From positions 1-64,000 of the forward strand of contig NZ_JAGSHT010000007.1 of assembly GCF_019947135.1 (NCBI RefSeq): DNA of 64,000 nucleotides, written 5' to 3'. Under the pieces are notes generated by a model. The model searched no databases, was not told the origin of the DNA, and worked only from the letters and a program-made list of their open reading frames with translations. The translations under genes and the position numbers were made by a program. The DNA comes from Occultella gossypii (lineage in GTDB: Bacteria; Actinomycetota; Actinomycetes; Actinomycetales; Beutenbergiaceae). Shown piece after piece: positions 44,353 through 54,300 of this stretch (positions within the stretch are counted from its first letter, which is position 1; the number at the start of each line of letters is the position of its first letter).

Positions 44353-45129
44353 ATGAAGACCGAGAGCCCACGGCTGCTGAGCGAGGACCTGATCCACGTT
44401 CTCGATCTGGTGAAGGATGCCGACAGCATCGAGTTGAAGCTGACGGTGCCGGGCTCGTCGTACCGACAGTCGGCGGCTGCCCTCGGTGTGGATCCGCTCG
44501 AGGCACAGATCCGCCAGGTCTTCTTCTTCGACACCCCCGATCTCAGGCTGAACCAGGCGGGGGTGGTCGCGCGGGCGCGGCGGGTCCAGGGACGCGGCGA
44601 CGACTCCGTGATCAAGCTCCGTCCGGTGGTGCCCTCGGAACTGCCCGACGACGTGCGCACGTCCGAGAACCTCGGCGTCGAGGTGGACGTGATGCCTGGC
44701 GGCTATGTGTGCTCCGCCTCGATGAAGCACGTGCTCACGGCGCCCCGGGTGCGGCAGGCCGTGGTGGGCGAACTGCCGCTACACAAGTTGTTCTCCAAGG
44801 AGCAACGGGCCTTCCTCGCCGCGCACGCCCCGGATGGTCTGGCGATCGACGACCTGTCCGTCCTCGGCCCGATCTTCGTGCTCAAGCTCAAGGTGCGTCC
44901 GGACGCGTTCTCGCGCCGTCTGGTGGTCGAGGTCTGGCTGTATCCGGACGGCTCGCGCGTCTTCGAGCTCTCGACGAAGTGCCTGCCGGGCGAAGGAGTG
45001 ATGGTAGGGCTCGAGGCCCGGCAGTTCCTGGAGAGCAAGGGCATTCCCCTCAGCGGCGCCCAGCAGACCAAGACCAAGACGGCGCTGGAGTTCTTCTCTG
45101 CCGAACTGCTCGGCACCGGCCCCGAATGA
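44353..45129 (+). CDS. CYTH-like protein (annotated as adenylate cyclase in relatives)
   Basis: 258 residues. The N-terminal part has the CYTH/triphosphate-tunnel look: SIELKLTVPGSSYRQSAAAL, then VFFFDTPDLRLNQAGVVARA, then DDSVIKLRPVVPSEL. The usual ExExK is reduced to E-L-K, so catalysis is doubtful. Related actinobacterial proteins are commonly labelled adenylate cyclase without proof that I know of. The ATG at 44353 fits this family start. It is divergent from the antiporter gene with two regional palindromes between them. Confidence 0.72.
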   Translation: MKTESPRLLSEDLIHVLDLVKDADSIELKLTVPGSSYRQSAAALGVDPLEAQIRQVFFFDTPDLRLNQAGVVARARRVQGRGDDSVIKLRPVVPSELPDDVRTSENLGVEVDVMPGGYVCSASMKHVLTAPRVRQAVVGELPLHKLFSKEQRAFLAAHAPDGLAIDDLSVLGPIFVLKLKVRPDAFSRRLVVEVWLYPDGSRVFELSTKCLPGEGVMVGLEARQFLESKGIPLSGAQQTKTKTALEFFSAELLGTGPE

Positions 45130-45147
45130 ACCGCGTTCGGCCGGGCT

Positions 45148-45230
45148 GCTGAACGGCCGCAAGCACGCGGTACGGGTCTCGTGCGCGCAGGCATGGGTCC
45201 GGCGGTGCCACCGCGCGGCCGTCGTTCAGC
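45148..45230. terminator. Structured convergent gap, possible bidirectional terminator
   Basis: GCTGAACGGCCGC (45148-45160) and GCGGCCGTC-GTTCAGC (45215-45230) form a long imperfect inverted repeat, and GCGGTG-C-CACCGC (45202-45214) a tight hairpin inside it. The gap separates convergent CYTH and small-protein copy 4 genes. There is no T-tract. Confidence 0.35.
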
Positions 45231-45244
45231 TGAGCCGCGCGGGC

Positions 45245-45445
45245 TCAGTCAGGTAGCCGCCGCATCTCCACCACGGAGATGCCGAGGTCGTCAAAACGCT
45301 CCAGCAACTCACGGACGCGGGCGTCGTCGTCGACCGGGCCGTACATCGACGTGCCTCCTGCCGCCGACTTCGTCACGGTCAGCTCCGGGAAGGCGGCCTC
45401 GACCGTCTCGGAGACGCTGCCCGCGACCATGAACTCGTATCTCAC
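45245..45445 (-). CDS. Small protein of the four-member family (copy 4)
   Basis: 66 residues: MRYEFMVAGSVSETVEAAFP, then MYGPVDDDARVRELLERFDD, then LGISVVEMRRLPD. It is the most diverged copy, but keeps M-[LR]-Y, the Gly at position 9, the acidic turn before a central helix and the C-terminal LGISVVEMRR strand. A GGAGGTGGC stretch lies just before the ATG. Divergent from LuxR 2 with a perfect palindrome in the gap. Function unknown. Confidence 0.75.
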   Translation of the reverse strand: MRYEFMVAGSVSETVEAAFPELTVTKSAAGGTSMYGPVDDDARVRELLERFDDLGISVVEMRRLPD

Positions 45446-45521
45446 GTGCCACCTCCATCAGTGCCCGATTCCCCATGAGCCCGTCGACTTCCCACGGTGC
45501 CGCGCCGACGCGACCGTTCCC

Positions 45522-45538
45522 TCACCCCTCGGGGGTGA
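45522..45538. promoter_or_regulatory. 17-bp regional palindrome (perfect)
   Basis: TCACCC-CTCGG-GGGTGA, between small-protein copy 4 and LuxR 2. CACCGT (minus strand, 45499-45494) is 22 bp away; AACGCT (plus strand, 45560-45565) is 21 bp away. The arms match completely, and the central bases extend the pairing. Confidence 0.8.
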
Positions 45539-45633
45539 AAGAGCCCGAGCGCGGTCGAGAACGCTGGCGACCCCATCCCGCACACCGATTTGATGTGTCG
45601 TGGGAAACGCAATGTCGCACGGAGGGGAACGCT

Positions 45634-48237
45634 GTGACCACGATCAACACGACATCGACGACCACCACTGCGCACACGGCTCCGACTCGGGTCGAACGGA
45701 CCCGGTTGCTCGCGCGCATCGCGGCCGACCTGGCGGGCGCATCGAACATCGTCGCGCTGATCGCACCCGCCGGGTCGGGCAAGACGACGGTGCTCGACCA
45801 GTTGCTCGATGCCCGACGGGCGCAGGGCGACAACGTGCTCAGCCTGCCCGCACCCCACACGTGCGGAGCCGGCGGCCTCTGGCCGAACCTCCTCGCCGCG
45901 ATCCAAGCGGCATCGCTCCCTACCGGGATGTCGAGCGAACTGGCGAGCGTGCTCGGAGACGCGTTGCACGGGTCGGGCAGTCCCGGTCCGACCCAGCTGG
46001 ACCTGCCCACGCCGGTATGGGTGTGCGTCGACGACGCTCACGAGTGGTCCGGGGCCGGGGCCCGCCGTCACCTCGCCGGCCTCCTGTCGCTCGCCCAGCC
46101 GTTGCTGCGCTTCGCCATCGGCGCCCGGCACACCCCCCACGGGCTCCTCTCGACCTCGCTGCTGAACGGTTCTGCCCACGAGTACCGGTCCGCCGACCTC
46201 GCATTCGACCGCGACGAGGCGCGCATGCTCATGGTGGCCGATGGCATCGGCCTCGGCGAGGGCGATCTCGGCACGTTGCTGGCCCGTACCGACGGCTGGG
46301 TCGCAGGCCTGCGGCTCGCCGCGCTGGCCATGGGCAGCCGGCGCGATCGATCGACCTTCGTACGGAACTTCGCGGGCACGGATCGGACCGTGGCCGACTA
46401 CCTGGTCACCGAGGTGCTCTCCAGCCTCCCGCAGGACCGCATCGAACTCCTGCTCGACGTGTCAGTGGCCGAACGGATCAACCTCGATCTCGCCCGGGTC
46501 CTGACCGGACGCTGCGATGCCGGCGGTCTGCTCGAGGAACTGGTGGTGAGCAACGCCCTGGTCCGCACGGTGCGCGACGAGCCGGACTGGTACGAACTCC
46601 ATCCCCTGCTGCGCAGTTATCTCCGTGCCGAGTCCCAACGCCGTGACGAGAGCCGGCACCGCCGTCACCAGGTGGCGACGATCGACTGGTTCGAGACGGC
46701 GGGCGATATCCGGGGCGCCATCCGTCACGCCATCACCGCCGCCGACTGGTCGCGAGCGGAGTCGCTGACCGCGGAGTCGTGCGTGCGCATCGCCGTCACC
46801 GACGGACCTGAGGCCATGCGGGAGATCCTCCGGTCCCTGCCCGCCTGGCTGCAGACCCGTCCTGCCGTCGCCGGAGCCGCGGCTCTGACGGCCGTGCTCG
46901 ACGATAATCTCGCGGCAGCGGAACTGGATCTCGCCGTCCTGGACACGACCACGGACGAACCCACCCGGCGAGCGGCCTACCGAGCCATCGCCCTGCTCGC
47001 CTCGGCACGGAACCGGCCGCTCGGGCCGGACGAGGTGACCGGCGCGCTCGCGGCCCTGGAGACGGAAGCCGGTCGGGACCCGGACCTGGTCCTGCTGGGC
47101 CGATCTCTGGCCAGCATGGCGCTGGCGATGCTCGGCGACCTGGACGCCGCAGCGACGACGGCGAGTTCCATCGCCCGGATCAGTCGCGCCCGTGGGCTGG
47201 ACTTCCTGCTGTTCCGAACGCTCGGTGCGAAATGCGCGGTCGCCACGTTCCGCTCCGACCTGGGCAGCGTCCGGGCCCACGCGTCCGAAGCGATCGAGCT
47301 CGCGGACCGCCGGGGTTGGTACCGCTCCCCTCGACTGGCGCAGTTGCACGGTGAACTCGCCCTCGCCGAATGGCAGCGCGGCGACGACGTGAGCGCTGCG
47401 CACCACGCTCGCATGGCGGTCGAGATGGCCGACCCGGACGCGGACCCGCTCAGCGCCGCGGCGGCCGCGTGCATCTACGACCTGACCGTCGGTGCGGCGG
47501 AGGCCGGCCTGGACCTGGGCACCATCGCTGACATCCAAGCGTTCAACGCCCTCTGGACGTCGCTCCCGCCGGCCGCCGTAGCGGCGTTCGCATGCTTCGA
47601 GTTGATGGTGACACTGCGTTGCCATGAGGTGGATCTGGCCGGCTCGGTCGTCCGCCGCGCCGCGGACGTCATCCCCCAAGCTCCGGATGTCGAGGTGTTC
47701 AAGGCGATGCGGCACGTCTACTCCGGGCACGGGGCCGCCGCTCGTGAGGATCTCGATCGGGTTGGGAACCGGACGTTCCTGACATCCCGGACGGCGGTGG
47801 TCGCCTCGGCGATCACGGCACACCTCGCTGACGAGGCGGGCCGGCCGGCGCACAGCCACGAGGCGCTCCTCGACGCGCTCCGGGTCGCCGAACAGGGCCA
47901 CCTGATGCGGTGCCTGCTGGACGCCGCCCCGTCGGTCCGGAACCTCCTCCTGCGCGGTCGCGGACGGTTCGGGCGGCACGAGGGCTTCGTCGCCGAGATC
48001 CTGAACTTCGCGAGCACCCGGCCCTACCCCGAGGGTGGCACCGGGCTGGCCCTCACGGGCAAGGAACTAGCCGTGCTGCGTGACCTGCCCTCGATGCTGT
48101 CCCTGCGGGAGATCGCCGACGCGCACGTGGTGAGCATCAACACCGTGAAGACGCACGTACGGGCCGTGTACCGGAAGTTCGGCGTCGCGACCAGGCGAGA
48201 GGCCGTCGACGCCGCCCGGCAGTCCGGCCTGCTCTGA
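45634..48237 (+). CDS. LAL/MalT-type LuxR regulator 2
   Basis: 867 residues from a GTG at 45634 with GGAGGGG 6 nt upstream. NTPase domain: Walker A APAGSGKTT (residues ~48-56) and Walker B WVCVDDAHEW. A long helical sensor region follows. The C-terminal LuxR helix-turn-helix reads LTGKELAVLRDLPSMLSLRE, then IADAHVVSINTVKTHVRAVY, then RKFGVATRREAVDAA. Only distantly similar to regulators 1 and 3 outside these parts. Its promoter holds a perfect palindrome shared with small-protein copy 4, compatible with autoregulation or regulation by a sister protein. Confidence 0.92.
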   Translation: MTTINTTSTTTTAHTAPTRVERTRLLARIAADLAGASNIVALIAPAGSGKTTVLDQLLDARRAQGDNVLSLPAPHTCGAGGLWPNLLAAIQAASLPTGMSSELASVLGDALHGSGSPGPTQLDLPTPVWVCVDDAHEWSGAGARRHLAGLLSLAQPLLRFAIGARHTPHGLLSTSLLNGSAHEYRSADLAFDRDEARMLMVADGIGLGEGDLGTLLARTDGWVAGLRLAALAMGSRRDRSTFVRNFAGTDRTVADYLVTEVLSSLPQDRIELLLDVSVAERINLDLARVLTGRCDAGGLLEELVVSNALVRTVRDEPDWYELHPLLRSYLRAESQRRDESRHRRHQVATIDWFETAGDIRGAIRHAITAADWSRAESLTAESCVRIAVTDGPEAMREILRSLPAWLQTRPAVAGAAALTAVLDDNLAAAELDLAVLDTTTDEPTRRAAYRAIALLASARNRPLGPDEVTGALAALETEAGRDPDLVLLGRSLASMALAMLGDLDAAATTASSIARISRARGLDFLLFRTLGAKCAVATFRSDLGSVRAHASEAIELADRRGWYRSPRLAQLHGELALAEWQRGDDVSAAHHARMAVEMADPDADPLSAAAAACIYDLTVGAAEAGLDLGTIADIQAFNALWTSLPPAAVAAFACFELMVTLRCHEVDLAGSVVRRAADVIPQAPDVEVFKAMRHVYSGHGAAAREDLDRVGNRTFLTSRTAVVASAITAHLADEAGRPAHSHEALLDALRVAEQGHLMRCLLDAAPSVRNLLLRGRGRFGRHEGFVAEILNFASTRPYPEGGTGLALTGKELAVLRDLPSMLSLREIADAHVVSINTVKTHVRAVYRKFGVATRREAVDAARQSGLL

Positions 48238-48275
48238 ACCGGGACCGCGGGCTGCTCGCGGAGGCACGGACCTCG

Positions 48276-48320
48276 CCCGGTGATGTCCGGGTGGACCAGG
48301 GTCAGGCCCCGGTGCGGGCC
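48276..48320. terminator. Possible bidirectional terminator hairpins
   Basis: CCCGG-TGATGT-CCGGG (48276-48291) and GGCCC-CGGTGC-GGGCC (48305-48320) lie between convergent LuxR 2 and the surface-protein gene. The stems are short and there is no T-tract, so this is only suggestive. Confidence 0.3.
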
Positions 48321-48327
48321 GCGTCCG

Positions 48328-51300
48328 TCAGACCGTGCTCCGGCGACGCCGCGCAATCACCAGGAACACGCCCGCACCGATCAGCAGGAGCGCTGCACCG
48401 GCCAGCCAGCCGGCGTCCGAACCGGTCGCCGGGATCTGCGGGTCCGCAGGGCCGGGCGCCGGCGGCGGTACCGGGTCGAACGCGTTCGTCACTGTCACCT
48501 GGGCCTGGCCCGGCGCCGTCGTGCCGGTCAACGGGACCACCACGGTGGTGCCGGTCGTGGTGACCGGCTCGGTGCCGTCGATCTCTACGACGATCGACGT
48601 GTCGTCCGCCTCGCCGGTCACGGTCTCAGTGAGTTCACAGTCCGCACCGACCGGCAGATCCGCGTAGGTGGCGACCACGTCATCGGGGGCTTGCAGAACC
48701 CGCGCCGGACCGCCGGGGATCTCAAGGTCCGTCGCGACGCCGTCGACCATCCACGTGCAGGTCAGCGTCACTTCGAACCGGCCGTCCGAACCGCTCGCGG
48801 CCCAGTCGCCGTCGATCTCCTTGACGACTTCGAGCGAGGTGAGGTCGAAGACGTTCGTGACGGTTACGGTCGCGACCGCGGGCTCCTCGTCGCCCTCCGC
48901 CGGTGCCGGGACCGTGACCGCGCCGCCCTCGGGTGCGATCACCGTGCTCGTCGCCCCCGCGGTCCCGGTCTCGGTGACGGCGCACTCGGCGCCGACCGGG
49001 AGTTCCTCGTAGAGCACTGGCGTGCCCGGCATGATCTCCCGCTCCGCGCCGCCCGGGATCTCGACGGACTCGCCGTCGAAGCTGCACTCGAGCGTGACCC
49101 CGAACGGACCCGCGCCGTAGAGATCGGCACCGTCCCCCTCGGTGAGCTTGTCGACCTGGATCGAACCCAGCTGGAATGTGTTCGTCGCGACGATGCCGAC
49201 GGCGGTGGGTTCGCCACCGGGGTCGACCGGCGGCACGATGACCTCGGCGCTCGTGCCGCCCGTCTGCACCGGCTCCTCGCCGGCCACGGTGACGGTCATC
49301 GAGGTACCGGTCGCGTCGCCGTCGTCGGTCTCGGTGACCGTGCACTCGGCACCCACCGGCAGGCCGTCGACGCCCACCGGCGCGCCCGGGGTGATCTCCC
49401 GTTCCGCGCCGCCCGGGATCGCAACGGGCTCATCCTCGTAGGTGCACTCGAGCGTGACCGTGAATGGCCCGTCGCCGTAGAGGTCGGCGCCGTCGCCGTC
49501 GACGACCTTGTCCAGCACGATCGAGCCCACGTCGAAGGTGTTCGTGGCCGTGACGGTGACGGTGTCCGCGGACCCGATCGTCACCGAACTCGGCTCGACC
49601 ACGCTGGAGGTCGCTCCGCCGTCGTCGGTCTCGGTCACCGCGCACACGGCTCCGGTGGGCAGGTTCGCGATCTGCGCCTCCAGCGGGCCGGCCGCGCCGA
49701 GCACCACCGTGGCGTCGTAGACGACTCGGGGCTCGCCCGAGCCGTCGCCGTCATCGTCGAAGGTGCACTGCACCGCGAGCACGAACGGTCCGGTCCCGTA
49801 GGCCTGCGCACCGTCGCCGGCGACGACCTTGACGAGGTCGAGCTGGCCGACGTCGTAGATGTTGGTCAGAACCACGTCGTTGCCCGTCGTGCCGTCGTCG
49901 GCGTCGGTCACGAGCGTGATCTCGGTCGACGGACCGTCCGTCGGGACCGGCTCGGCGTCACCCTGCGTGACGAGGATGGTGACCGCGGATGCGTTGCCGG
50001 TCCCGGTCTCCGTCACCGTGCACTCGCTGCCGACGGGGAACCCGTCCAGATGGACGGTCTCGTCGTCCTCGATCGGGAGGACCATCGGGTCGTCCGGACC
50101 ATAGCCCTCGGCGTAGACCGGGTCGCCGAGGAACGTGCACTCGACGGTGACCTCGAACGGCCCGAACGGCACCGGCTCGCCGTCCGCGTCCACGGCGTCG
50201 GTGACGACATCCTTCGAGACGTCGATTCCGGCGACCTCGTACCTGTTGACCGCCACGATGGTGGTCGGGTCGTCCGGATCCTCACTGTCGATCGTCACGG
50301 TGCCGACGATGAGCTCGGTCTGCCCGTTCGTACCGTCCTCGGTGATGGTGCACTCGGCCCCGTACGGGAGATTCGGCACGGTCACCGGAACGCCCGCGGT
50401 CACCGTGATGGGGATCGGGTCGAGCACTGTCTCGACGGGGGTGCCGATCGCGGAGGTGCACTGGACGAACAGCAGCAGCGTCTCCGGCGCGTCCCCTGCG
50501 GCGGGCCCGATCACGAATTTGAGCACCGAGAGCGGGCCGGAGGCCGTCGCGACGCCGACCTTCGTGCCCTCGGTGGGCAGCAGCGGGAGTTCCGTGCCGT
50601 CCGCGGTCACCACGACGGCGGCGGCGGCGGTGGAGTTCCAGGCGATCGAACGGCCACCGGCCTCTTGGACTTCGGGCGGCGTGGTCGTCTCGAAGTCCAG
50701 AGCGATGAACTCGCCGGGGACGAAGAGGGCCCCTTCTGGGAAGTCGATGACTATCTGTACGGCAGTGATCGCATCCAGAGTGGCCTGGTCGACGTCCTCA
50801 CCCAGCTCGGCCCAGCCGGTGGTCGGGTCCACCGGGCAGGGCCGGTTGATCGGGTCGGTCAGGTCGTCCATGCAGTAGTCGTCGACGGTCGTGTAGTAGA
50901 GGCTCAACGCCGCCCCGGCCGGCCCGACGGCGAGCGTCGGCACCGATGCCGAGGAGAGCAGCGTCTCCCACTGCGAACCGCGAGGCGAGTCCGCGAACGA
51001 GCCGGTGTCGCCCGGGGTGGGAAGCCGGTCGTAGAGGACCACCCTGTTCATCGGCAGGTTGCCGACGTTGTCCACCTCGATCCGCCACGTCTCGTCGTGA
51101 CCGGGGATGATCACCGGCGTGCACGGGTAGGCATAGAACCCGTCGGCGTCCGGGATGCACTCCACGTCCTGGTCCGGTGCGGCGGGGTCGATCATGACGT
51201 CGAGCTCGTCGTCGGCGGTGGCGCGCACATACTTGGACTGAGCGAGCACGGCGGCCGGCACCGTGGTCACGTCGGAGTCGGCCTCGCAGACGCCGGTGGC

Positions 51301-54300
51301 CGGGTTGAGCCGGCTCACGCAGGCATCCCACGGCCGGTCGCCCGTGACGCCGGCCGTGTTCTCGACCAGGGCGCCGGCCTCGAGCCCGAGCCGGAACTGG
51401 ACCTGGACGGTGATCGTGTACGTCTGCCCCACCTCGAACGCCGTCCCGTCGGGGAACGAGAACGTGAGCGACTCGAGATCACCGACCTGATCGACCGTCA
51501 CGTCGGCCGGATCGGTCGGCAGCGGGTCGCCGCTGGCCGGGTCCGGCGGGTCGCCGGCGAGCGCGTACGAGAAGGGCTCCTCGACGTCGGCCAGCACCAG
51601 CTGCCCCCCGCCGGCGTCCGTCGGCATCGGGTCCGTGACCACCAGATCGAAGATCGGCCGGCTACCGGTGTTCGTGACCGTGATGTTCATCGGGAAGACG
51701 GCGGCAGGCGGCTGAGTGCCGCCGGTGATCGTGCCGTCGAAGTCCTTGACGATCTCGACGGCGTTGGTCGCGTGCGCGTAGACGATCTGTGCGGCCGCAT
51801 CGGCGTTGGCCGAGACCGGCACGAGGTCACCCGTGTCGGGGTCGACGACCAGGTCCGCCCCGGTGACGACGCCGTCCACGGTGTTGCTCGTCACCCCGGG
51901 GGCGGTCTCCCCGGGTGCGGGCTCGTTGCCCTCGAGGTCGGTGAGCACCGGACCACCGGTGCGCATGTCCTCGCGGCGCTCCACCGAGATCGGCACCGAC
52001 TGGACCGGCGTGGCTGGGTTCTCCCAGATCGAACCGTCGGTACGACTGAAGGTGAAGCGCAGGCCCTGGACATCCTCGGGGGCGACGCCGTCGGGCAGGG
52101 CGAAGGTCGCGGACGGCTCACCGTCGCCGCCGACCCACTGGCCCCCGCCGACGACCACGCCGTCGGGACCCTCGGTGAAGGTACCCCCGGTGTAGGCCTC
52201 CACCAGGACCTGCTCGATGGGCGCAGTCAGCGTGGCGCCGTCGAAGGCAACGAAGTCGTAGGAGTTCCAGAACTGCGGATCGCTGTCCTCGAGCACCATC
52301 TCCACGGCTCGCGAGGGCCCGACGGGCTGACCGGTCAGGGTCATCGTCACCGGGCCGGTGCCCGGCTCGACGATCTGCGCCGGGTCGAACGACTTCCCGA
52401 CCACGACATCGATCCCGGCGACCTGCAGCGGCATCGCCGCGTCGTCGTACGCAAGCCGCACGTCCTCGGGGGTACCGCCCGGGTCGTCGATCGTCGCGAC
52501 CGCGCCGTTCGGCACCGGGTTCTCATCGACGACGATCGTGCCGGCGTCGCCATAGATCGGGACCTCGGTGTAGCGGTCCGCGGCCCGCAGCTGCAGCGTC
52601 AGATCCATGCTCCCCGTTGCGGCCGGCATGACGAGCCCGTCGTAGGAGGCCTCGACGCCGACCACGTCCACCAGGTCCGCCGCGGTGAGCGCCTCGGCTC
52701 CGGCCTCGTCGAACTGCGCCGTCGAGCCGTCGACGGCGGTGAGCGTGACGGTCGTGGACGTCGCCCCGGCGGGCGGCGTCAGATCGAGCCCGGTGAGGGT
52801 GAACACGTCGAACGGGGACGTGCCCTCGCCGGTCTGGACGTCACCGGAGTCCGGCGCGCCGGGCTCCACCAGGCGCAGCTGGTCGACCTTCGCCGCGGAC
52901 GCGTTCGTGCCGGTGATCGTGACGACGGTCGAGGGGTAGGCCTCGACGGGGGTATCCGGCGGTGGCACCGAGATCGGGCCACCGGTCCAGTCCTTGGCGA
53001 CGGTCACGTTCAGCGGCTGGTCCAGGATCAGCACGTCGTCGCCGTCGGTGTCGGTGTAGTCGTTGCCCTCGAAGGTGCCGGTGGCACGGGCCGTGTCGTT
53101 GACAAGACCCGGGTCGGCGGTGTTGTAGATCGTGCCGTTCGTGGATCCGAGTACCGGCTCCGTCGGGGCGCCGCGCCGGTAGTCCCGCACCTCGAAGGTG
53201 AGGTTCAGGTGCCGCCCGTCGGCCTGGGTGGAGCGCGCCACGCCGTCACCCGGCTGCGGTGCGAGCGGGTCGTCGGTGCCACGGTTCTCGGACTCGGTGT
53301 AGGTGACCCGCACCGAGGTGGCATCCTCCTGCTCCTCGGGCTCGAGGTCGAAGCCGGGCATCGAGCCGTCACACGGGCACGGATCGTTGATCGCCGGGAC
53401 CCAGGCGCCGTCGATGAACAGCTCGACTCCCACGACCCGGTCGTACTGCATGAGCGGGTCGACCGACGCATCGATCCCCTCGACACGGACGAGGTCGAAC
53501 GCGTCGTAGAAGGAGTCCTCGATCGCGGTGGTCTCCGGGTCGGCGATGTCGGACAGCACCATCGGGTCGACGCCGGAGAAGCCGCTGGTGGACCAGGTCA
53601 GCTGCGCGGTCACCCGGTCGTCCGAACGGGCGAGCACGGACACCGGCGCGTCACCGAGGAACGTCTTGTCGATCGAGTCGATGTCGCCCTCACCGTCAAC
53701 GGGGAACGGGTCGACGGTCGCGCACCCTTGCGCGGGCTCGGTCGGATCGACCGTCCCGGAGGAGGCGCTTGAGGCGCCGCAGTTCGTGAGCGGGTCGTCC
53801 TGCGTCGTCGGGCCGGTGAACTCGGCGACGAAGTTCGGTTGGAACTGGGTGCCGGGCGGGAACCCGTCGCCGGTCGAGTCGAAGACGAACTGCACGCCCT
53901 GGGCGTCAGGGGGCAGGTCACAACTGACGGTGGCCGCCCCGGTGAACGGACCACACTCCGGCGTCGGCGCCGGGACCCACGCGGTCCCGTTCCAGTAGTT
54001 GATGGTCAGGATCGCGCCAGCCGGCACGTCCGTGCTGCGCACGGAGGTAGGGAGGAAGTGGTCCCAGAAGTCGGTCGGGTTCGCCGGGTCCGTCGGGTCG
54101 GAGATCACGACCTGGTCGGCGTTCGTGGTCGACCCGTCCGGTCCGAACGGCAGCAGTTGCGTCGGCAGCTGGACGATGACGCTCTGGCCTGGGACAGCCG
54201 GGATGGTCGACGGCGAGATCACCTTGGTCGTGTCGGTCGCCAGGCGGTCGACCAGGGTGACGAGGTCGGCCGATGCGGTGGTGCCTGCGTTCGGGACGTC

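Noticed and set aside
48280-53772. A 1,830-codon open frame on the plus strand opposite the surface-protein gene
   Set aside because: It is Arg/Val/Gly/Asp-rich without any recognisable domain and is the antisense shadow of the repeat-rich surface protein, a common effect at this GC content.
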